DNA of 64,000 nt from Mucilaginibacter paludis DSM 18603 (GCF_000166195.2 NZ_CM001403.1:4048432-4112431), one strand, 5' to 3'; counted from the stretch's first letter, positions 48,613 through 58,750 are shown. Program-made: numbers and translations. Notes: generated by a model from the letters alone, not told the origin.

Positions 48613-51108
48613 ATGAAAAAATTCTTTGTTTCGGTTATCCTTGCCTGCTTTTTTTTTAACGCCGTTGCACAAAAGCTCCAATCGCCATCGGAGTTTTTAG
48701 GCTATAAGTTGGGCGATCAGTTCACCTACCATTACCGTATTGTTGATTACTTTAGATATATAGCACAAAACTCAAAAAATGTAAAGCTTCAGCAATATGG
48801 AACCACTAACGAAGGACGGCCGCTATTGGCAGCCTTTGTCGCTTCGGACGAGAATGTTAACCGCCTGGAAGATATCCGGCATAACAACCTGCGTTTAACC
48901 GGTATTGAAGGCGGAAATGCTGATGCCAATAACCCGGTAATTGTATGGTTGAGTTATAATGTACATGGCAATGAACCGAGTTCGAGCGAGGCAGCTATGT
49001 TAACGCTATACGAACTGGTTAATCCGGATAACGCACAGACTCAAAAATGGCTTGCAAACACGCTTGTAGTGATTGATCCCTGCCTGAACCCCGACGGGCG
49101 CGATAGGTACGTTAATTTTTATAACCCGGTACGCAGCCTGGCTCCGGATGTTAACCCCTCATCGCGGGAGCATATGGAACCATGGCCGGGCGGAAGAGTG
49201 AATCATTATTATTTTGACCTGAACCGCGACTGGGCCTGGCAAACGCAAATGGAATCAAAAGCCAGGCTTGGCTTGTATAACCAATGGCTGCCGCAAATCC
49301 ATGTGGATTATCACGAACAGGGGTATAACTCACCTTATTATTTTGCCCCCGCTGCCGAACCCTTTCACCGCGATATAACGTTGTGGCAAAAAGAATTTCA
49401 AACACTGATTGGCCGGAATAACGCCAAATATTTTGACCGCAACGGATGGCTGTATTTTACCAAACAAGAGTTTGATTTGCTTTACCCATCATACGGAGAT
49501 ACCTATCCTTTATACAATGGCTCTATCGGGATGACCTACGAGCAAGGGGGGATAAGGGGAGGCCTGGCTGTGTTGACCGTTGACGGCGATACCTTAACCC
49601 TTGACGACAGGATTGCCCACCATTATACTACTGGTTTAAGTACCATTGAAATGGCGTCAGGCAATGCGCCCAAATTATTAAGTGAGTTTAAAAAGTTTTA
49701 CGATAGCAGCCGGAGCAACCCGCCCGGAGAATTTAAGGGGTATGTGGTAAAAAACGATAATATGGATAAAGTAGCCTTACTGGCTAAGCTGCTCGATAAA
49801 AATGGCATTCAATATGGCTATGGGAGTGCAGCAACAAATGTGAAGGGCTATGATTATTTTTCGGGTATAAACGAGGGTGTCAAAATTGGGCCAACTGATA
49901 TGGTAATTGATGCCCATCAGCCTAAAGCGGTTTTATTAAATGTATTGTTTGAGCCCAAAACATTTATTGCCGACTCTAATACCTATGATATTACGGCCTG
50001 GGCGCTGCCTTATGCTTATGGCCTAAAAACCTACGGACTGAAGCAAAGCATCAAACCCACCGATAAACAGATGCCTTTACATGCCGTAAATACCGAGGTT
50101 AACACCGATGCTTATGCTTACGTGTGCGCATGGAAATCAATGGCGGATGTTCAGTTCCTGGCTGCCTTGCTGAAGCAGGACGTCAAGGTTAGGTACTCTG
50201 AAACCGCGTTTGAATCGGGTGGCAAAAAGTTTGATGCCGGGTCGCTGATCATCGCGAGGAATGGAAACCGGCGGTCGGACTTTGACCGTATCATATGGCA
50301 AACCGCTCGGAAGTTTGGCCGCGAACTGGCTGCGCTGTCTTCCGGCTTTGTGGACAAAGGAGCAGATCTCGGATCGTCCTTAATCAGGTATATCAGCAAA
50401 CCATCTATTATGCTGGTGGCTGGCGATGGCGTATCTTCGGGCAGCATGGGCGAAGTATGGCAGTTATTTGAACAGCAAATAGGTTACCCGGTAACCATAG
50501 TACGCTCGCAGGACCTTGGCCGCATTAAATGGAGCGACTTTGATGTGGCAATTTTTCCGGATGGAAGCTATGACCAGGTTCCGGTTGATAAATTACAGGG
50601 CTGGGTGCGCGATGGCGGCAAACTGATAGCTATGGAGAGCGCTATTAATGATTTGGTTGATAAAAAGGGATTTTCGATCAAGCAAAAGGAGACAAAAAAA
50701 GACGATAAGGCGGATAAAAAAAGCGCCAGCATCAAAATTTATGAAGCGCGCGACCGCGATGCCTTAAAAAGCAGCATACCCGGTGCTATATATAAGGTAA
50801 CTATAGATAATACCCATCCTTTGGGTTTTGGGTTAACCAAAACTTATTATACCCTGAAACTGAGCGACCAGGTTTATGATTACCTGGGGGATGACGGCTG
50901 GAATGTGGGCACCATTAAAAAGGACGCCTACGTTTCGGGTTTTGTGGGGCAGAAAACCAGGGAAAAATTAAACGAAGGCCTGTTGTTTGGTGCGCAATCA
51001 TCAGGCCGGGGTACCATAATTTACCTGGCGGACGACCCTTTGTTCAGGAGTTTCTGGGAAAACGGGAAGCTTTTATTTAGCAACGCCGTATTTATGGCAG
51101 GGCAGTAA
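48613..51108 (+). CDS. M14-family zinc carboxypeptidase
   Basis: The 831-residue exported protein (MKKFFVSVILACFFFNAVAQ signal peptide) has an M14 domain: zinc ligands His118 and Glu121 in NVHGNEPSSSEA, a third His likely in HVDYHEQG, and PCLNPDGRDRY. The C-terminal half (about 400-831) includes a glutamine-amidotransferase-like beta/alpha region (SKPSIMLVAGDGVSSGSMGE) and a Lys-rich loop (KKDDKADKKSA). It probably trims peptides or peptidoglycan stems in the periplasm. It stands alone behind a repeat region and converges on the PspC operon. Confidence 0.87.
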   Translation: MKKFFVSVILACFFFNAVAQKLQSPSEFLGYKLGDQFTYHYRIVDYFRYIAQNSKNVKLQQYGTTNEGRPLLAAFVASDENVNRLEDIRHNNLRLTGIEGGNADANNPVIVWLSYNVHGNEPSSSEAAMLTLYELVNPDNAQTQKWLANTLVVIDPCLNPDGRDRYVNFYNPVRSLAPDVNPSSREHMEPWPGGRVNHYYFDLNRDWAWQTQMESKARLGLYNQWLPQIHVDYHEQGYNSPYYFAPAAEPFHRDITLWQKEFQTLIGRNNAKYFDRNGWLYFTKQEFDLLYPSYGDTYPLYNGSIGMTYEQGGIRGGLAVLTVDGDTLTLDDRIAHHYTTGLSTIEMASGNAPKLLSEFKKFYDSSRSNPPGEFKGYVVKNDNMDKVALLAKLLDKNGIQYGYGSAATNVKGYDYFSGINEGVKIGPTDMVIDAHQPKAVLLNVLFEPKTFIADSNTYDITAWALPYAYGLKTYGLKQSIKPTDKQMPLHAVNTEVNTDAYAYVCAWKSMADVQFLAALLKQDVKVRYSETAFESGGKKFDAGSLIIARNGNRRSDFDRIIWQTARKFGRELAALSSGFVDKGADLGSSLIRYISKPSIMLVAGDGVSSGSMGEVWQLFEQQIGYPVTIVRSQDLGRIKWSDFDVAIFPDGSYDQVPVDKLQGWVRDGGKLIAMESAINDLVDKKGFSIKQKETKKDDKADKKSASIKIYEARDRDALKSSIPGAIYKVTIDNTHPLGFGLTKTYYTLKLSDQVYDYLGDDGWNVGTIKKDAYVSGFVGQKTREKLNEGLLFGAQSSGRGTIIYLADDPLFRSFWENGKLLFSNAVFMAGQ

Positions 51109-51113
51109 GTGCT

Positions 51114-51374
51114 TTAAAACAGGAATGATTTACCGGTAAATCCACGCGAAATAAAATACATAGAATCCTCTATCGCCTTACAAATGGGGTTAATAGGGCG
51201 GCTATCTCTCAGCAGTTCTTTCCGGCTCCGTTTTAACCAGTAGCTTGAAAAGCCCGGGCTTGTTTCAACCCTGGTATTGCCGGTGTTGTTAATATATCGT
51301 TTGCCCTGGTATGGCTTAAACCCAAGCCCACCCAATAGGAGTAGGCTTGAGTAAATCATCAACTTGGTTTTCAT
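51114..51374 (-). CDS. Small hypothetical protein coupled to the PspC gene
   Basis: The 86-residue protein starts with a hydrophobic stretch (MIYSSLLLLGGLGF), likely an N-terminal anchor or signal, then a basic tail (YWLKRSRKELLRDSRP). No family is recognised. Its ATG overlaps the stop codon of the PspC gene (TAATG), which favours a real, translationally coupled gene. Third gene of the padR-pspC operon. Confidence 0.5.
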   Translation of the reverse strand: MKTKLMIYSSLLLLGGLGFKPYQGKRYINNTGNTRVETSPGFSSYWLKRSRKELLRDSRPINPICKAIEDSMYFISRGFTGKSFLF

Positions 51375-52987
51375 TATTCGGCCAGGCTGGTTTGTAGGGT
51401 GTCAACTTTGCATTGAATGCCATTATCCGTCATGATGAAGGTGGCCGAAGGGGCATCTTCCTTTTTATTCTTTTCGTTACAATCATAGAGGGATACATTG
51501 TCAACATATCTTTCCATCTTTTTATCAATAACGATAAAACTATTTAAAGGCACTTTTAGGGTTATTTTAATTTCCTGGTTACGCCATAAGCTGTTAAAAG
51601 GAGTTCTTAATAGCCTGTCGAAGGTTAACACAGAGTCCTGCTGATTAAAATAATAAGTGGTGTTTCTTGAATTAAGCAAAGCATCCTGGTAGCTATTGCC
51701 CCTGGCGCTGAACGATTCCACCAATACAGGATGAGATACGTCGCCTTTTTCGATCGAGATATTCACATTTTGCGGGCGTTCATAATGATGGTTGTCATCT
51801 TCATCGTTTAAAATAATGGCTCCCTTAAACCGGTCGTTGATGTTGAGCCTTACGCTATCTTCTTTACTCAGGTACTTGATGTCGTTCAGTTTTAAATAAT
51901 AGGTATGGTTTAAAGTGGGTTTAAGATCGATGGTTTGGCTAAATGAAGCTTCCTCTTTAAATTGTGAAGCAACTTTTGACGAGTAAAAACCAAAAAGACT
52001 AAAAGCCACAATCCATATGATCAGCATGGTATAACTGGTAGAACGGCCCATCACGGCGCTGTTAAATATTACCCTTAATGTGAGCAGAATAATAGCCAGT
52101 AGGGGGATAACCACAACCGCAAAAGCGCTCACATAGATAATGTCGCTATACGCGTAATTAATAATACTGAACGGGAACAAGTGGAAAACATCGTGCCCCT
52201 GCGCCGCAATAAAAGCCAAAGCTACCACCGCCGAAACTAAAAACCCAAAGCAGGAGAGCATAATGAGTATACCGACCAATTTTAAAAACACCTTTCCGGC
52301 GCCGCCTATAAAATGGCCCAGGTGATCAAAAAAATCGCCCACAAAATCCCGAGCCTTATAAACAAAGGGCCGGGCGTTGTTGCTGGCATTGCTCAGGGAT
52401 TGGTGAACGTTTTTAACTTCCTCTTCAAAATTTTTAACAAAGCCCTTTAAATCCAGCCGCTCGCCCTTCATGGCCATCCTGTCGGCCCGGGTGGCAGCTT
52501 TGGGTACAATGATCCATAGAATGATGTAGGCCATAAAGCCTGTGCCGCCGAAAGCGGTAGCTATCGCGAATGCTAAACGGATCCATACCGTTTCCACATC
52601 AAAGTAATTGGCAATACCGGCACAAACACCGCCCAATAGATGATCGTCCGGATCGCGGAAGAGCTTACGGTTATCGGTAAACGTTTGATAGGCGTTATAA
52701 TCGCTTTTTTGTTCGGCGTTGGTGCTTTCAAAGTCTTCAATGGTACCCATCTGGCTGATCACCATATTGACGTCCGGAGTAACAATAACCTGCCTGGCCT
52801 CACGATTCAGTATCTCGGTAAACATTTCTGCAATACGGTTTTCAATATCGGTGGTTATTTCTATGCTGTCTTCTTCGTTGGCAAAGTGGCGCTTAACACC
52901 GGTCATATAATTTCTTAACACTTCGTAAGCGTCTTCCTCGATATGGAAAACAATTCCGTTGATGTTGATGATGATCGTTTTATTCAT
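51374..52987 (-). CDS. PspC domain membrane protein
   Basis: In the 537-residue protein an N-terminal domain of about 100 residues (MNKTIIININGIVFHIEEDAYEVL) precedes the PspC domain (RDPDDHLLGGVCAGIANYFDVETVWIRLAFAI, about 110-165) with its membrane helix, three further membrane helices (about 230-335) and a beta-rich C-terminal domain that would lie outside. Such PspC proteins respond to envelope stress. It is preceded by a PadR regulator gene 27 bases upstream, so it is probably repressed by it. Confidence 0.85.
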   Translation of the reverse strand: MNKTIIININGIVFHIEEDAYEVLRNYMTGVKRHFANEEDSIEITTDIENRIAEMFTEILNREARQVIVTPDVNMVISQMGTIEDFESTNAEQKSDYNAYQTFTDNRKLFRDPDDHLLGGVCAGIANYFDVETVWIRLAFAIATAFGGTGFMAYIILWIIVPKAATRADRMAMKGERLDLKGFVKNFEEEVKNVHQSLSNASNNARPFVYKARDFVGDFFDHLGHFIGGAGKVFLKLVGILIMLSCFGFLVSAVVALAFIAAQGHDVFHLFPFSIINYAYSDIIYVSAFAVVVIPLLAIILLTLRVIFNSAVMGRSTSYTMLIIWIVAFSLFGFYSSKVASQFKEEASFSQTIDLKPTLNHTYYLKLNDIKYLSKEDSVRLNINDRFKGAIILNDEDDNHHYERPQNVNISIEKGDVSHPVLVESFSARGNSYQDALLNSRNTTYYFNQQDSVLTFDRLLRTPFNSLWRNQEIKITLKVPLNSFIVIDKKMERYVDNVSLYDCNEKNKKEDAPSATFIMTDNGIQCKVDTLQTSLAE

Positions 52988-53014
52988 GATATGTTGATGA
53001 TAGTGGTTGAGTTT

Positions 53015-53347
53015 TTATTTTCTGTTTTCAAGTGCTGTTTGCACCGCTAATGATAATTCTTCCCAGGTTTTATCCAATTGGCTCAGCACCGAGCGGCCTT
53101 CGGGCGAGAGTACGTAATATTTGCGTGGGGGGCCCGATGTTGATTCCACCCAGTTATAAGTTAAAAGGCCATTGTTTTTTAGCCGGGTAAGCAAGGGATA
53201 TAAAGTGCCCTCAACCACCAGCATTTGCGATTTTTTAAGATCAGCGATGATATCTGACGCATAGGTTTCGCCTTTTGATATGATGGAAAGGATGCAGTAT
53301 TCCAGTATCCCCTTCCGCATTTGGGTTTGTGTGTTTTCTACAATCAT
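53015..53347 (-). CDS. PadR-family transcriptional regulator
   Basis: The 110-residue protein is a small PadR winged helix: MRKGILEYCILSIISKGETYASDIIADLKKSQMLVVEGTLYPLLTRLKNNGLLTYNW, then the wing SGPPRKYYVLSPEGRSVL and a dimerisation helix. It probably represses the operon padR-pspC-(86 aa gene) and itself through an inverted repeat 25 bases upstream of its start. Start ATG 53347 gives the ENTQTQMRKG N-terminus common in relatives; an internal ATG at 53320 is possible. Confidence 0.9.
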   Translation of the reverse strand: MIVENTQTQMRKGILEYCILSIISKGETYASDIIADLKKSQMLVVEGTLYPLLTRLKNNGLLTYNWVESTSGPPRKYYVLSPEGRSVLSQLDKTWEELSLAVQTALENRK

Positions 53348-53351
53348 AATG

Positions 53352-53387
53352 CAAAGATATATGTTTTAGATTGTATTATGCAATACA
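53352..53387 (-). promoter_or_regulatory. padR promoter and candidate PadR operator
   Basis: On the minus strand TATCTTTG (53359 down to 53352) fits TAnnTTTG and ends four bases before the padR ATG. Just upstream is the perfect inverted repeat TGTATT-ATGC-AATACA (53372-53387), placed in the promoter spacer, where a dimeric repressor such as PadR would block RNA polymerase. Operator function is inference. Confidence 0.55.
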
Positions 53388-53528
53388 TAGTACTAAATAA
53401 AATTCCTAACCAGTAAGTAGGTTTTTTTTATCGAAAAACACTTTTTTTCACTTTTTAATTGACAAGTTGAAAATGTAACACTACATTTATAATTAATTAA
53501 CTATTAACTGATCTTATTTATTAACGAA

Positions 53529-56500
53529 ATGAAAAAACTTCTACTCGTAAGTTTGTGCTTTCTGCTGTACTCCATGCAGATTTTCGCACAGAATCGTACC
53601 GTAACAGGTACTGTGACCGCCAAGGAAGACGGGGGACCGATTCCAGGCGTTGCTGTTAGATTAAAAGGTACAACCGTAGGTACCGTTACCGGTTCAGACG
53701 GTAAGTATTCTATCAGCGTGCCACAGTCAGGCAAAAAAATCTTAGTCTTTACTTTTATTGGCTATGCCCCACTTGAAAAACCCGTTAACGGTGATATCAT
53801 TAATGCCGTCCTGACAATTTCGAGCAGCGAGTTAGCTGAGGTTGTTGTAACAGCTAACAACATTAAAAGAGAAAAAAGAACCTTAGGATATTCGGCACCA
53901 ACGGTAAGCAACAGGGAGTTAACCGAAGGGGGCAATCCAAGCGTGCTTTCATCACTAACAGGCCGGGTTGCAGGTGTTAATATTACTTCAACATCTAATA
54001 CACCTGGTAGCTCAACACGTATTGTGCTTCGTGGTGGCTCATCAATAACCGGTAATAATCAGGCGTTAATGGTTGTTGATGGAATACCTATTGATAATTC
54101 AAGTATTATATCTTCAAGTAGTTCTTCTTCAAGCGGCGTTCCAAGCAGTTTAGCAGCTGTTGATTTCGGAAACAGGGGCAATGACATTAACCCAGATGAC
54201 GTGGAATCCGTTACAGTTTTGAAAGGACCTGCCGCCGCAGCCCTTTACGGTTCAAGAGCATCCAATGGCGCTATCATGATCACAACCAAATCAGGTGCAA
54301 ACCGGGCTCAAAAAACAGAGATAACACTTAGCTCCAGCAATACCTTCTCATCTATTTTGAAATTGCCAGATTGGCAAAATGAATATGGTCAGGGAGCTCA
54401 GGATGGCCCACTTGCTACCAAACCTAATTACTATACAGGTATAGACGATGCCAGCGATAACTTTAGCTGGGGGGCTCCCTTTACCGGAAAGGTAGAGCCA
54501 TGGGGGCAAAAAATTGACAATGCTACTCAAACTAAACCGTACTCGGCTTTACCAAACAACGTCAAAAACTTTTTTAAAACTGGCTTTTCCTCTAACAATA
54601 ACCTAGGCATTTCATCTGGTAATGATAAAAGTAGCTTTTATTTAGCCTTAAGCTCTTTAAACTCTAATAGCATATATCCGGGTGATAAAGACACTTATGA
54701 TAAATATGGGGTAAGGTTTAATGGGAAGACGATACTTGCTAACAATTTTACCGCAAGTGTCAACTTCGACTATAATAAAATACAGTCAAATCAGCCCGCC
54801 GGCGGACAGGGTGCAAACTCTATCTGGATAAACTTAATGCAGACACCAAGGGATATTCCTATTAATGAGATGGGTGACCTTAGCAATAAGTATAATGGTT
54901 ATAATCCACTTACCAATAAATTTGGTTTTTATGGTGCTTTTGCTTTGAACCCTTATTGGGTTATTCAAAACTATACTAATCTTGATGATGTTAACCGCGT
55001 TACCGGTTCTTTTAATCTGGCTTATAAGCCGCTTAGCTGGTTAAACATCGTAGAACGTGTAGGTGCGGATTCGTACTCGGACCGCAGAAAGCTTATTAAC
55101 CCTAAATACGCATTCACTCCTGCTGACGAATCCGGCAGCGGACTTTGGGATCAGAATGTTGCCTCCTCCAATGGGTCTTACGAAATAGATCAATTTAATG
55201 TGAACGAAGTAATACATGATTTAATGGTTACCGCAACCCATAACTTTACTAAGGATTTTGTCGGGTCATTGCTGTTAGGTAACAATATTCGTGCACGTTC
55301 TACAACTTCAAATCAAACAAGTACAAACACCAGCGGTGGTTTGATAGTACCTGGCTGGTATGATCTTCAAAATAGTAATGGACCGGTAAATATAATATAC
55401 GACAATATTTCGATAAGAAGGTTAGTAGGTTTTTATGCTGATTTAAGTCTTTCTTATAAGAATTACCTGTTTTTGGATGGTACCATAAGAAACGACAGAT
55501 CTTCAACACTACCTTTAAGTAACTACTCGTATTGGTATCCAAGTATAAACGGTTCATTTGTATTTAGCGAATTATTTAAAAACTCCGGTATTGCTGAGAT
55601 TTTAAATTACGGTAAACTCCGGTCAAGCTATGCACAGGTAGGTAGCGATACCAGCCCTTATCAATTAACAACCACTTATAGCAGTGCAACAGTTAATGGA
55701 AGTTTTGGCAATACTAAATTTCCATTCGGAAACGTTCCTGGCTTACAGATTGGATCAATGCAAGGCAATAATCAACTTTCACCGGAGCAAACGAGCGCGT
55801 TCGAAATTGGTACCGAGTTATCATTTTTCCAAAGCAGGTTTTCAGTCGACTTCAGTTATTATACTAATGACTCAAAAAAACAGATATTATCGGCCCCTGT
55901 TCCTAATTCAACGGGATATGGTTCTCAGGTTGTCAACGCAGGGGAAATTAAGAACAAAGGTATAGAGTTAGCCCTTAGCGGAACACCAATTAAAACCGGC
56001 TATGGCTTAACTTGGAATTTGTATGGTACATTTAGCAAAAACAACAGCGAGGTGGTTAGTTTACCGGCAGGTGTTTCACAAGTAATAATAGGCGGATACA
56101 GTGGTATGTCAATAGTTGCGGCTAAGGGACAACCCTATGGCGAATTTTATGGTATAACAAAGCAGACAGATGCACAGGGAAGAACCATCGTAAGCAAAAC
56201 TACCGGGCTACCCTTGCTCACAACAGCACCACAATACCTGGGTTCATATAACCCGAAATTTCAGGCATCATTTGGTACAGATGTAAGATACAAAGGTTTT
56301 GATATAGGTGTATTGTTTGATGTTAAACATGGTGGCGTATTCTATTCAAAAACAAAAGAAATTACAGATTTCGTAGGAACTTCTGCTGAAAGCGGTGGAA
56401 CCCGCTTTGGTGAGCCGTTCCCCAATTCGGTTTACCTTGATGCTGCAGGCAATAGCGTTGTTAATACAACCATCCCCTACTCTAAATATGCTTATTATAC

Positions 56501-56783
56501 TCCAGAAAACAATCCTGGTATAAATATAGTAGATGCATCGTATATAAAAATGCGCAGTGCCACAATATCTTATACTTTGACCAAAAAACAATTGAGGACC
56601 TTGCCGTTTGGTGCGTTAACAGTAGGCTTGTTTGGTAATAACCTGTTTTTATGGACGCCAAAAGCAAACCAGTTTGTGGATCCCGAAGTTAACTCAAGTG
56701 GAGCTGGAAACGAACAGGGCTTTGATTTTGCAGCAAATCCATCGGTCCGTAACTATGGTATTAACGTGAAAGTTTCATTTTAA
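53529..56783 (+). CDS. SusC/RagA-type TonB-linked outer membrane protein
   Basis: The 1084-residue outer-membrane importer has a signal peptide (MKKLLLVSLCFLLYSMQIFAQ), a carboxypeptidase-like N-terminal domain (NRTVTGTVTAKEDGGPIPGV, about 22-100), a TonB plug (about 115-250, with LRGGSSITGNNQALMVVDGIP and the SNGAIMITTK end) and a 22-strand-type barrel ending in Phe (YGINVKVSF). It pairs with the SusD lipoprotein encoded 11 bases downstream to capture and import a substrate, usually a glycan or peptide. No enzymes or sensor genes are nearby to show which. Confidence 0.95.
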   Translation: MKKLLLVSLCFLLYSMQIFAQNRTVTGTVTAKEDGGPIPGVAVRLKGTTVGTVTGSDGKYSISVPQSGKKILVFTFIGYAPLEKPVNGDIINAVLTISSSELAEVVVTANNIKREKRTLGYSAPTVSNRELTEGGNPSVLSSLTGRVAGVNITSTSNTPGSSTRIVLRGGSSITGNNQALMVVDGIPIDNSSIISSSSSSSSGVPSSLAAVDFGNRGNDINPDDVESVTVLKGPAAAALYGSRASNGAIMITTKSGANRAQKTEITLSSSNTFSSILKLPDWQNEYGQGAQDGPLATKPNYYTGIDDASDNFSWGAPFTGKVEPWGQKIDNATQTKPYSALPNNVKNFFKTGFSSNNNLGISSGNDKSSFYLALSSLNSNSIYPGDKDTYDKYGVRFNGKTILANNFTASVNFDYNKIQSNQPAGGQGANSIWINLMQTPRDIPINEMGDLSNKYNGYNPLTNKFGFYGAFALNPYWVIQNYTNLDDVNRVTGSFNLAYKPLSWLNIVERVGADSYSDRRKLINPKYAFTPADESGSGLWDQNVASSNGSYEIDQFNVNEVIHDLMVTATHNFTKDFVGSLLLGNNIRARSTTSNQTSTNTSGGLIVPGWYDLQNSNGPVNIIYDNISIRRLVGFYADLSLSYKNYLFLDGTIRNDRSSTLPLSNYSYWYPSINGSFVFSELFKNSGIAEILNYGKLRSSYAQVGSDTSPYQLTTTYSSATVNGSFGNTKFPFGNVPGLQIGSMQGNNQLSPEQTSAFEIGTELSFFQSRFSVDFSYYTNDSKKQILSAPVPNSTGYGSQVVNAGEIKNKGIELALSGTPIKTGYGLTWNLYGTFSKNNSEVVSLPAGVSQVIIGGYSGMSIVAAKGQPYGEFYGITKQTDAQGRTIVSKTTGLPLLTTAPQYLGSYNPKFQASFGTDVRYKGFDIGVLFDVKHGGVFYSKTKEITDFVGTSAESGGTRFGEPFPNSVYLDAAGNSVVNTTIPYSKYAYYTPENNPGINIVDASYIKMRSATISYTLTKKQLRTLPFGALTVGLFGNNLFLWTPKANQFVDPEVNSSGAGNEQGFDFAANPSVRNYGINVKVSF

Positions 56784-56794
56784 CAATTATCATC

Positions 56795-58264
56795 ATGATC
56801 AGAAAATATAAATTTAGTTTAAGGCAAACCCTGTTTATAGGGCTTGTGGCAGGAGTGGGCTTTTCGGGCTGCAAAAAGTTTTTGGACATAAATCAAAATC
56901 CAAATAACCCCGAAGTCGTTGATCCTTCATTGCTTTTACCTACAACTCAGGCCGCAATTAGTCAAGTTGTTGGCAATTCCTTCCAGGTATTCGGCAGTAT
57001 GTATGCTCAGTATTGGACTCAAAATCCACAATCGTCACAATATAAAACAATTGATCAGTACCTTTCAAAAAACACAGATTTTGACAATCCATGGCTTAAT
57101 ATATACCGCGTTGCGTTAGTAAATTCGGACTTGATATTAAAAAGCAACCAGCAATTGCAAGCTACTAAAGGCATTGCCTACCTGATGAAGGCTTATGGGT
57201 TTCAATTAGCAACCGATGCCTTTGGTGACGTGCCTCTCACACAGGCGTTGCAGGGGAGTAATATCAATCCAAATCCTAAATATGAGGCTCAAAAGGTAGT
57301 TTATGATAGCATATTTGCCTACATTAATAAAGCGTTGGTCTTGCTCCATAGACAAGGCGCTGCTTCGCCAGGAGCGCAGGATATGATATTTCAGGGAGAT
57401 ACGACCAAGTGGATCGCTTTTGCAAATACCCTTAAACTGAGAGCATACTTACGCTTGTCTAAGGCTGATCCAGTAAACGCTGCAAGTGGCATAAGGGCAT
57501 TATATGCAACTAATCCTGCTCCAACATTTCTAACTGTAGATGCATCAATTAAATATACATCTACCGGAGGTAATGAAAATCCGTTTTATAACGAAGCGGC
57601 AAGTCCTACATTAGGGAAAACTCAAAATGTGGTGGCAAGTTCAACTGCAGTAAATGCTTTTAATGCGAACAGCGACCCTCGCTTGCCTTTGCTTTATGAT
57701 TTGTTACCTCCAGCCGTCAACAATCTTGTGTCCATACCACAGGGAAGTTTTGCTAACTATGTTGGCAAATCGGTTTCTCCCCCATCTGCATTAACTGGCG
57801 GTAATGCCAAGAAGCCGGCCTCTGCTACGGCTCCTGTTAAACTGCTTTCTGCCGCCGAAAGCTATTTTTTGCAAGCCGAGGCCGTTTCCAGAGGTTGGAC
57901 GAACAGCTCTGGGGACGTAATAGCCTTATATAAAGCTGGTATATCAGCGAGTTTTACCGCTACAGGTGCAGGAGACCCTACAGGGTATATTGCATCGCCA
58001 GCCGGATTACCGGCCTTAGCTACCAATCAGCTTCAAGCAATTATCACACAAAAATATTTTGCGATGTGTGGTTTCCAGGGCTTTGAGGCCTGGACAGAAT
58101 GGAGAAGAACAGGTTACCCTACTTTCTTGGTTGTTTCCGTAGGGGCTCCGGCTCCTACCTCACCGCTGCCGGAACGTTTACTGTATCCTAACTCTGAACA
58201 AACTACAAATGCAAACTATCCGGGTACTGTGTCTTATAGTACACCTGTTTGGTGGGCAAAGTAA
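56795..58264 (+). CDS. SusD/RagB-type nutrient-binding lipoprotein
   Basis: In the 489-residue protein the N-terminus ends in GVGFSGCKKFLD, a lipoprotein box with the lipidated Cys after FSG. KFLDINQNPNNPE is the usual SusD start; tetratricopeptide-like helices follow, and the C-terminal block FQGFEAWTEWRRTGYPTF is typical of the SusD/RagB family. It forms the lid on the SusC barrel. A strong terminator ends the two-gene operon. Confidence 0.94.
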   Translation: MIRKYKFSLRQTLFIGLVAGVGFSGCKKFLDINQNPNNPEVVDPSLLLPTTQAAISQVVGNSFQVFGSMYAQYWTQNPQSSQYKTIDQYLSKNTDFDNPWLNIYRVALVNSDLILKSNQQLQATKGIAYLMKAYGFQLATDAFGDVPLTQALQGSNINPNPKYEAQKVVYDSIFAYINKALVLLHRQGAASPGAQDMIFQGDTTKWIAFANTLKLRAYLRLSKADPVNAASGIRALYATNPAPTFLTVDASIKYTSTGGNENPFYNEAASPTLGKTQNVVASSTAVNAFNANSDPRLPLLYDLLPPAVNNLVSIPQGSFANYVGKSVSPPSALTGGNAKKPASATAPVKLLSAAESYFLQAEAVSRGWTNSSGDVIALYKAGISASFTATGAGDPTGYIASPAGLPALATNQLQAIITQKYFAMCGFQGFEAWTEWRRTGYPTFLVVSVGAPAPTSPLPERLLYPNSEQTTNANYPGTVSYSTPVWWAK

Positions 58265-58289
58265 TAATTTAGCTTATTTATAATATCAA

Positions 58290-58327
58290 GGGCGCTTTAT
58301 CAATTGTCGATAAGGCGCCTTTTGTTT
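58290..58327 (+). terminator. Terminator after susCD
   Basis: GGCGCTTTATC (58291-58301) pairs with GATAAGGCGCC (58309-58319) over 11 bases (one G-T wobble), followed by TTTTGTTT. It ends the SusC/SusD operon before the convergent DoxX gene. Confidence 0.85.
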
Positions 58328-58340
58328 AAATGTCTCTACC

Positions 58341-58748
58341 TCATTTCCCATCCACGCTATACCTCCCCGGGCCAACAAAAATCAAACCCGCAAAAACAAC
58401 AGCATCCTCAATAGCATGAGCCGCCTCGGTTAAGCCACCGCCGGTACCAAAGTGCATAAATGCCGCAACAACCAGGTTGATTGTTAATAGCAAGCATACT
58501 GGCCTGAAAGCTAAACCAATTACCAGTAAAAATCCGCCGAAGGTTTCGGTACAGGCTGCCATCAATCCCCAGAAAGTAGGCAGAAAATGAATGCCAACAT
58601 ATTTGGTAGCATGACCAATTTCGGTCCATTTTGCCGGTCCGCCTAACAGTTTGGGATAGCCGTGATATAAAAACAGGATCCCTAAACCTACCCGCATCAT
58701 CAGCAGGCCTGTGTTTTTGTATTTTCCGAGATTTGATAAGATAGCCAT
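58341..58748 (-). CDS. DoxX-family membrane protein
   Basis: The 135-residue protein has four membrane helices. DoxX marks are LLMMRVGLGILFLYHGYPKLLGGP near the start, WGLMAACTETFGGFLLVIGLAFRP and the C-terminal FAGLIFVGPGRYSVD. Function is unsettled; relatives take part in respiratory or redox membrane complexes. It follows the LD-carboxypeptidase gene by two bases, so the two form an operon. Confidence 0.88.
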   Translation of the reverse strand: MAILSNLGKYKNTGLLMMRVGLGILFLYHGYPKLLGGPAKWTEIGHATKYVGIHFLPTFWGLMAACTETFGGFLLVIGLAFRPVCLLLTINLVVAAFMHFGTGGGLTEAAHAIEDAVVFAGLIFVGPGRYSVDGK

Positions 58749-58750
58749 CG

